From the IMG/VR virus record IMGVR_UViG_3300042883_000159, positions 1-21,732 of that record: a stretch of DNA of 21,732 nt; one strand, written 5' to 3'. Numbering within the stretch: the first letter of the stretch is position 1; each line of letters begins with the position of its first letter. Shown here one piece after another: positions 21,515 to 21,732 of the stretch. The notes under the pieces are model-generated. The model saw only the letters and a list, made by a program, of their open reading frames with translations. It was not told where the DNA came from and searched no databases. Origin of the DNA: a virus. Made by a program: the position numbers and the translations under genes.

Positions 21515-21516
21515 AT

Positions 21517-21732
21517 ATGATATACATTAAAAAAGATGAGGTCAATCAGATTATACTTACTCTAACTGAGGTAAGTAATATACCTAATCCTTATTATTTG
21601 TTTGTCTTTCAGAATGAAATGGACAAACTTTCCGCACCTATTACATTCTACACTGCTGATAGCTCAGCTTATCCTGAAAGATTCAATCAGTTTTTATTGG
21701 ATGAGCCTGTAGATTTGGAACTAATCAAAGGA
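21517..21732 (+). CDS. Conserved phage structural-region protein, 5' part (72 codons, open at the window edge)
   Basis: Begins MIYIKKDEVNQIILTLTEVS and continues NPYYLFVFQNEMDKLSAPIT to the window end without a stop. Alternating strands (IILTLTEV, YYLFVFQN, ITFYTADS) suggest an immunoglobulin-like or similar beta domain. Proteins with this MIYIKKxE-x-N-x-x-x-LTLTE opening are, from memory, common among virion genes of Bacteroidota phages, without a settled function. It is the first gene of the fourth late unit. Truncated only by the window boundary. Confidence 0.65.
   Translation, partial: MIYIKKDEVNQIILTLTEVSNIPNPYYLFVFQNEMDKLSAPITFYTADSSAYPERFNQFLLDEPVDLELIKG

Noticed and set aside
1-21732. 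tRNA, rRNA, CRISPR, integrase, attachment sites, lysis genes, toxin-antitoxin or defence genes
   Set aside because: None found by reading both strands. Absence in this window says nothing about the rest of the genome.

Overview
The window is a 21.7 kb piece of a double-stranded DNA tailed phage (or prophage), most likely a siphovirus infecting a Bacteroidota host such as a flavobacterium. The evidence is a low-GC genome with no conventional Shine-Dalgarno signals, host-type promoters of the form TTG-N19-TAnnTTTG, a BT4734/VirE-N type primase, a DUF3127-like SSB, and head and tail proteins of the kinds found in Bacteroidota phages. No rRNA, tRNA, CRISPR array, IS element or integrase was seen. 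No stretch longer than about 85 bases lacks a gene.

Layout. (1) 75-4899, early replication and recombination: primase-helicase, small VRR-NUC-like nuclease, ERF single-strand annealing protein, PD-(D/E)XK exonuclease, two small proteins (one a 30-residue membrane microprotein), an SSB-like protein ending in DDLPF, and a small HTH protein. (2) 4940-7905, second early or middle block: membrane protein, small CxC protein, a divergent sigma-70/ECF-like factor, small proteins including a very basic one, then terminase small and large subunits. (3) 7935-17679, tail and connector genes: a small protein, a tail fibre with a C-terminal lectin-like tip, a 50-residue coiled-coil protein, two large tail or baseplate proteins, tape measure, and two neck or tail-completion candidates. 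(4) 17668-18898, minus strand: two overlapping, apparently paralogous genes that may be tail-assembly chaperones. (5) 18942-21732, head genes: S78-type prohead protease with an acidic scaffold-like tail, major capsid protein, tail tube candidate, and the start of one more gene. No portal gene is visible.

The most interesting feature is a strongly conserved bipartite promoter-like element, TRAACA-N13/14-TATAATATAGTTAT. It occurs four times (starts at 7935, 17230, 18942 and 21517), each time directly abutting a start codon at the head of a structural transcription unit. It does not resemble the host consensus. Its geometry puts the expected transcription start on, or two bases before, the A of ATG, so late mRNAs may be leaderless or nearly so. 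The sigma-like gene at 5351-5878 lies in the preceding block and is the obvious candidate reader. I infer a cascade: host sigma reads TAnnTTTG early promoters, the phage sigma is made, and it switches on the late units.

A second genome-scale feature is very strong CpG depletion (five CG dinucleotides in the 2.36 kb primase gene by hand count). Local exceptions are a 66-codon gene at 4097, the fibre tip, and the capsid gene.
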